This document shows, in pieces, positions 62,041 through 64,000 of a DNA stretch of 64,000 nt; position 1 is the stretch's first letter; the number at the start of each line of letters is the position of its first letter. The stretch is from Microbulbifer pacificus (GTDB lineage: Bacteria; Pseudomonadota; Gammaproteobacteria; Pseudomonadales; Cellvibrionaceae), in the NCBI RefSeq assembly GCF_033723955.1, contig NZ_CP137555.1:2720001-2784000 (forward strand). Reading direction: 5' to 3'. The notes beneath the pieces are model-generated. The model had not been told where the DNA came from, searched no databases, and saw nothing but the letters and a program-made list of their open reading frames with translations. The position numbers and the translations under genes are program-made.

Positions 62041-63378
62041 TCACTCTTCCGCGGCGCGCGGATCTTCTTCGTCACCAGAGTCCAAATCGGCGCTGACATC
62101 GGTGGGCGTATCGCCATCCATACTGTCGCGTCCGTAAATGTCCGGGCGGAAATTCAGTAGCCCCTCTTCATCAACCCACGCGGTCCAGTAGGCGATATGT
62201 ACCGGTATTGGCCGCTCGAGGGTAACCGCACGGGTGCGGGTGCCGCTGGTATAGCGGGTCAGGCGTTCGTCGTTCCACTTACCCGGTTTCGAGGTCTGGC
62301 TGGCGAGGACGATCTGCGCCAGTTCCAGCGGTTTTTCCAGGCGCACGCAGCCGTGGCTGAAGGCGCGCTGGCTGCGGCCAAACAGCTCTTTTCTCTGGGT
62401 ATCGTGCAGGAAGATCGCCTGCTGGTTGGGGATGATGAATTTGAAGCGCCCGAGGGCATTGCCTTCACCGCCGCGCTGTTGCAGCGTCACGCCGCCGAGG
62501 CGCAGGGCACGCAGATTGCCGCCGCTGAAGGGGACAGATTTACCGCGGTTGTTCACCAGCCGGTAGCCACCGGCACTGAGATTGGCGCTGCCCTTTGGCA
62601 ACAGCTCGCGCACCGCGATATTGCGTGGCACCGTCCAGGTGGGATTGAACACCACTTGGGTCATACGGGTGCTGAGTTGTGGTGTCGGATGCTTCGCCTG
62701 CCCAACCACCACGCGCATGCGGTACTGCTCCTGTTCTCCCTCCATCAGGCGCAGGGTGTATTCGGGAATGTTGACCAGAATGTAGCGGGGACCGAGGTCC
62801 TTTGGCATCCTCTGCCAGCGCCGCAGGTTGGCTTCCAGTGTGGCGAGGCGGCGCGCCGGTGGCGTGTTCAGATACTCGCGGGTGGTGCGGTCGACAATGC
62901 CGTCGGCGCGCAGTCCATGCCGGCGCTGGAATCGCTCAACCGCTTGGCGCACCTTGCTGTCGAAGAGTTCTGCGTTCGATTTGTCCTTTTTTTCCCCGGT
63001 CGTTTTGTCTGCGGAAAGTGCGGCACGCGCCATGTCATCCCCCAGTGACAGGTCGCCGTACTGCATGAGCAGGCCGCGCAATACCTTGACCCGGGCGTCG
63101 CGCGCGCCGGGGGCCAGAGTCTGTCCTTCCGGCAGCGGTTGCCACTGATCCCCCTCGCTGAGGGCGCGGTAGCGGGCAAGCTCTTCACGCATCAGCGCGT
63201 ACTGGCGCCCATAGGGGGTAAAGGGGCTATAGGAATTGAGAGGGGTTTCAGTGGTGTCGGCAGTGGGGGATGGTTGTGGCGTCGCCGCTCCCGCTGACTG
63301 ATCGGCCAGCGCCTCTGCGGTGAGCGACAGGATCACGACCGCGCTGAAACCCAGCGGAATTCCCAGCTTGTTACCCAT
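62041..63378 (-). CDS. L,D-transpeptidase (YcbB/LdtD type)
   Basis: A 445-residue paralogue of the gene downstream. It has a signal peptide (1-25, LADQS cleavage), a peptidoglycan-binding region (GARDARVKVLRGLLMQYGDL), the stem of the catalytic domain (RYILVNIPEYTLRLMEGEQ) and the active site FSHGCVRL with Cys344. The ATG at 63378 has AGGGG at good spacing. An in-frame stretch upstream looks non-coding. It is cotranscribed with the downstream copy. Confidence 0.94.
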   Translation of the reverse strand: MGNKLGIPLGFSAVVILSLTAEALADQSAGAATPQPSPTADTTETPLNSYSPFTPYGRQYALMREELARYRALSEGDQWQPLPEGQTLAPGARDARVKVLRGLLMQYGDLSLGDDMARAALSADKTTGEKKDKSNAELFDSKVRQAVERFQRRHGLRADGIVDRTTREYLNTPPARRLATLEANLRRWQRMPKDLGPRYILVNIPEYTLRLMEGEQEQYRMRVVVGQAKHPTPQLSTRMTQVVFNPTWTVPRNIAVRELLPKGSANLSAGGYRLVNNRGKSVPFSGGNLRALRLGGVTLQQRGGEGNALGRFKFIIPNQQAIFLHDTQRKELFGRSQRAFSHGCVRLEKPLELAQIVLASQTSKPGKWNDERLTRYTSGTRTRAVTLERPIPVHIAYWTAWVDEEGLLNFRPDIYGRDSMDGDTPTDVSADLDSGDEEDPRAAEE

Positions 63379-63528
63379 CTCTGACCCCTGATCTGCCAAT
63401 GACAAATACCAACATTCCGCAAGCTCGCTGTGGGCGAAGCCTGTGTTTCTAATTGGTAACTTGTGACCGGATTGGCACCAAATAAGATTGGGGTATGCGC
63501 GGAGGGGCGTTCGGGTGTTTTCGGAATA

Positions 63529-63557
63529 ACTGCCGGGTGGTTCCTCCACCCGGCAGT
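63529..63557 (-). terminator. 12-bp perfect hairpin after the third L,D-transpeptidase
   Basis: ACTGCCGGGTGG (63529-63540) pairs with CCACCCGGCAGT (63546-63557). It is 50 bases past the stop. The T-run is weak (TTATT), so termination is likely but partial. Confidence 0.6.
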
Positions 63558-63606
63558 GCGGTGGGGCAGTGAGAGTAGTGGGGTTAGCGGGCGACTGGAC
63601 TCGCGA

Positions 63607-64000
63607 TCAGTCGAACTGGTTGGCGGCGAGTCCGTCCTTGCCGTAGATGTCTGGGCGGAAGTTCATGCGTCCCTGGCCATCTACCCAGGCGGTCCAGTAG
63701 GTGACATAGACCTTCACGTTCTGGCTCATATTCACCTCGGTGGTTTCATCGCCGGTGGTCAGCTGTTCGATGCGGTAGCGGCTCCAGTCGCCGGGTTCAT
63801 CCCGCAACAGTATCTCGGCCAGCTGGCGGGGTTTCGCCAGGCGCACACAGCCGTGGCTGTAGTCGCGGTCGGTGAGCCCAAAAAGACTCTTGGCGCGGGT
63901 GTCGTGCAGGTAGATGTCCTCCGAGTTGGGGATCTCGAATTTCACCCGACCGAGGATGTTCTGCTCGCCGCCCTTCTGGCGCATCAGGAAGCCACCGGCG
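63607..64000 (-). CDS. L,D-transpeptidase (YcbB/LdtD type), partial at the right edge
   Basis: The last 130 residues of a third YkuD-domain enzyme, whose N-terminal part lies beyond base 64000. The catalytic site is YSHGCVRL, preceded by LGRVKFEIPNSEDIYLHDTR and followed by the shared C-terminal pattern YVTYWTAWVDGQGRMNFRPD. It is clearly related to the two neighbours in the end region (WTAWVD...FRPDIY). Its promoter and full domain set cannot be seen. Confidence 0.93.
   Translation of the reverse strand, partial: AGGFLMRQKGGEQNILGRVKFEIPNSEDIYLHDTRAKSLFGLTDRDYSHGCVRLAKPRQLAEILLRDEPGDWSRYRIEQLTTGDETTEVNMSQNVKVYVTYWTAWVDGQGRMNFRPDIYGKDGLAANQFD

Noticed and set aside
1..64000. CRISPR arrays, tRNA, rRNA, prophage or insertion sequences
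   Set aside because: I looked for them and saw none that I could support.

Overview
The window reads as chromosomal DNA of a GC-rich (around 60% by eye) marine-type gammaproteobacterium. The best guess is a member of the Cellvibrionales close to Microbulbifer. This is inferred from conserved gammaproteobacterial neighbourhoods (zapA / 6S RNA / ygfA, pepP-ubiH-ubiI, divergent rpiA and ilvA, ptsP-rppH next to a HAD-IB phosphatase) and from many secreted and lipid-anchored proteins. No rRNA, tRNA, CRISPR array, prophage or insertion sequence was found. About 55 protein genes, one pseudogene and one structured RNA are described.

Layout. 1-12 kb: accessory and stress genes, including a DUF3667 membrane protein, a cold-shock protein, a membrane-anchored Ser/Thr kinase, an ABC exporter, DUF1993, cupin and glyoxalase-fold proteins, a lipoprotein esterase, a cold-shock/DUF1294 protein, and rhlE translationally coupled to a PH-domain gene. 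12-18.5 kb: a GST, a lipoprotein of lower GC, an AT-rich gene-poor stretch with a decayed acetyltransferase, an alcohol dehydrogenase-acetyltransferase pair, and a large M16 protease lipoprotein. 18.5-29.3 kb: a large lipoprotein with an Asp-rich calcium-binding-type segment, a small membrane protein, a second GST, an amino acid permease, an aldehyde dehydrogenase divergent from an AraC regulator, a secreted protein of unknown function and a YtcJ-type amidohydrolase. 29.3-36.5 kb: an iron-sulphur photolyase-like protein, an acyl-CoA dehydrogenase, a DUF937-OmpA fusion, an OruR-type AraC regulator, a small winged-helix protein, a DUF4168 protein and a lytic transglycosylase-like lipoprotein.

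36.5-49.5 kb is core: rpiA and ilvA (divergent), a 46-residue membrane peptide with a long leader, ygfA, 6S RNA, zapA, a TIGR02449 coiled coil, UPF0149, pepP, ubiH, ubiI, a rhomboid protease, a DUF21/CBS membrane protein and a CBS protein. 49.5-59.3 kb: a 2-oxoglutarate oxygenase, an SLC13-type transporter with RCK_C domains, gcvT-gcvH, ptsP (nitrogen PTS enzyme I), rppH, a HAD-IB phosphatase and an imelysin lipoprotein. 59.4-64 kb: a Tat-exported DUF882 (YcbK-like) peptidase followed by three L,D-transpeptidases of the YcbB type in one orientation. The third runs off the right edge.

The most unusual points are the triple L,D-transpeptidase plus YcbK cluster, the DUF937-OmpA architecture, the 46-residue peptide with its leader and strong terminator, the composition break inside the rhomboid gene, the N-terminal extension of RppH, and the acetyltransferase pseudogene in a low-GC stretch. 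I did not find an obvious new multi-gene defence or biosynthetic system.
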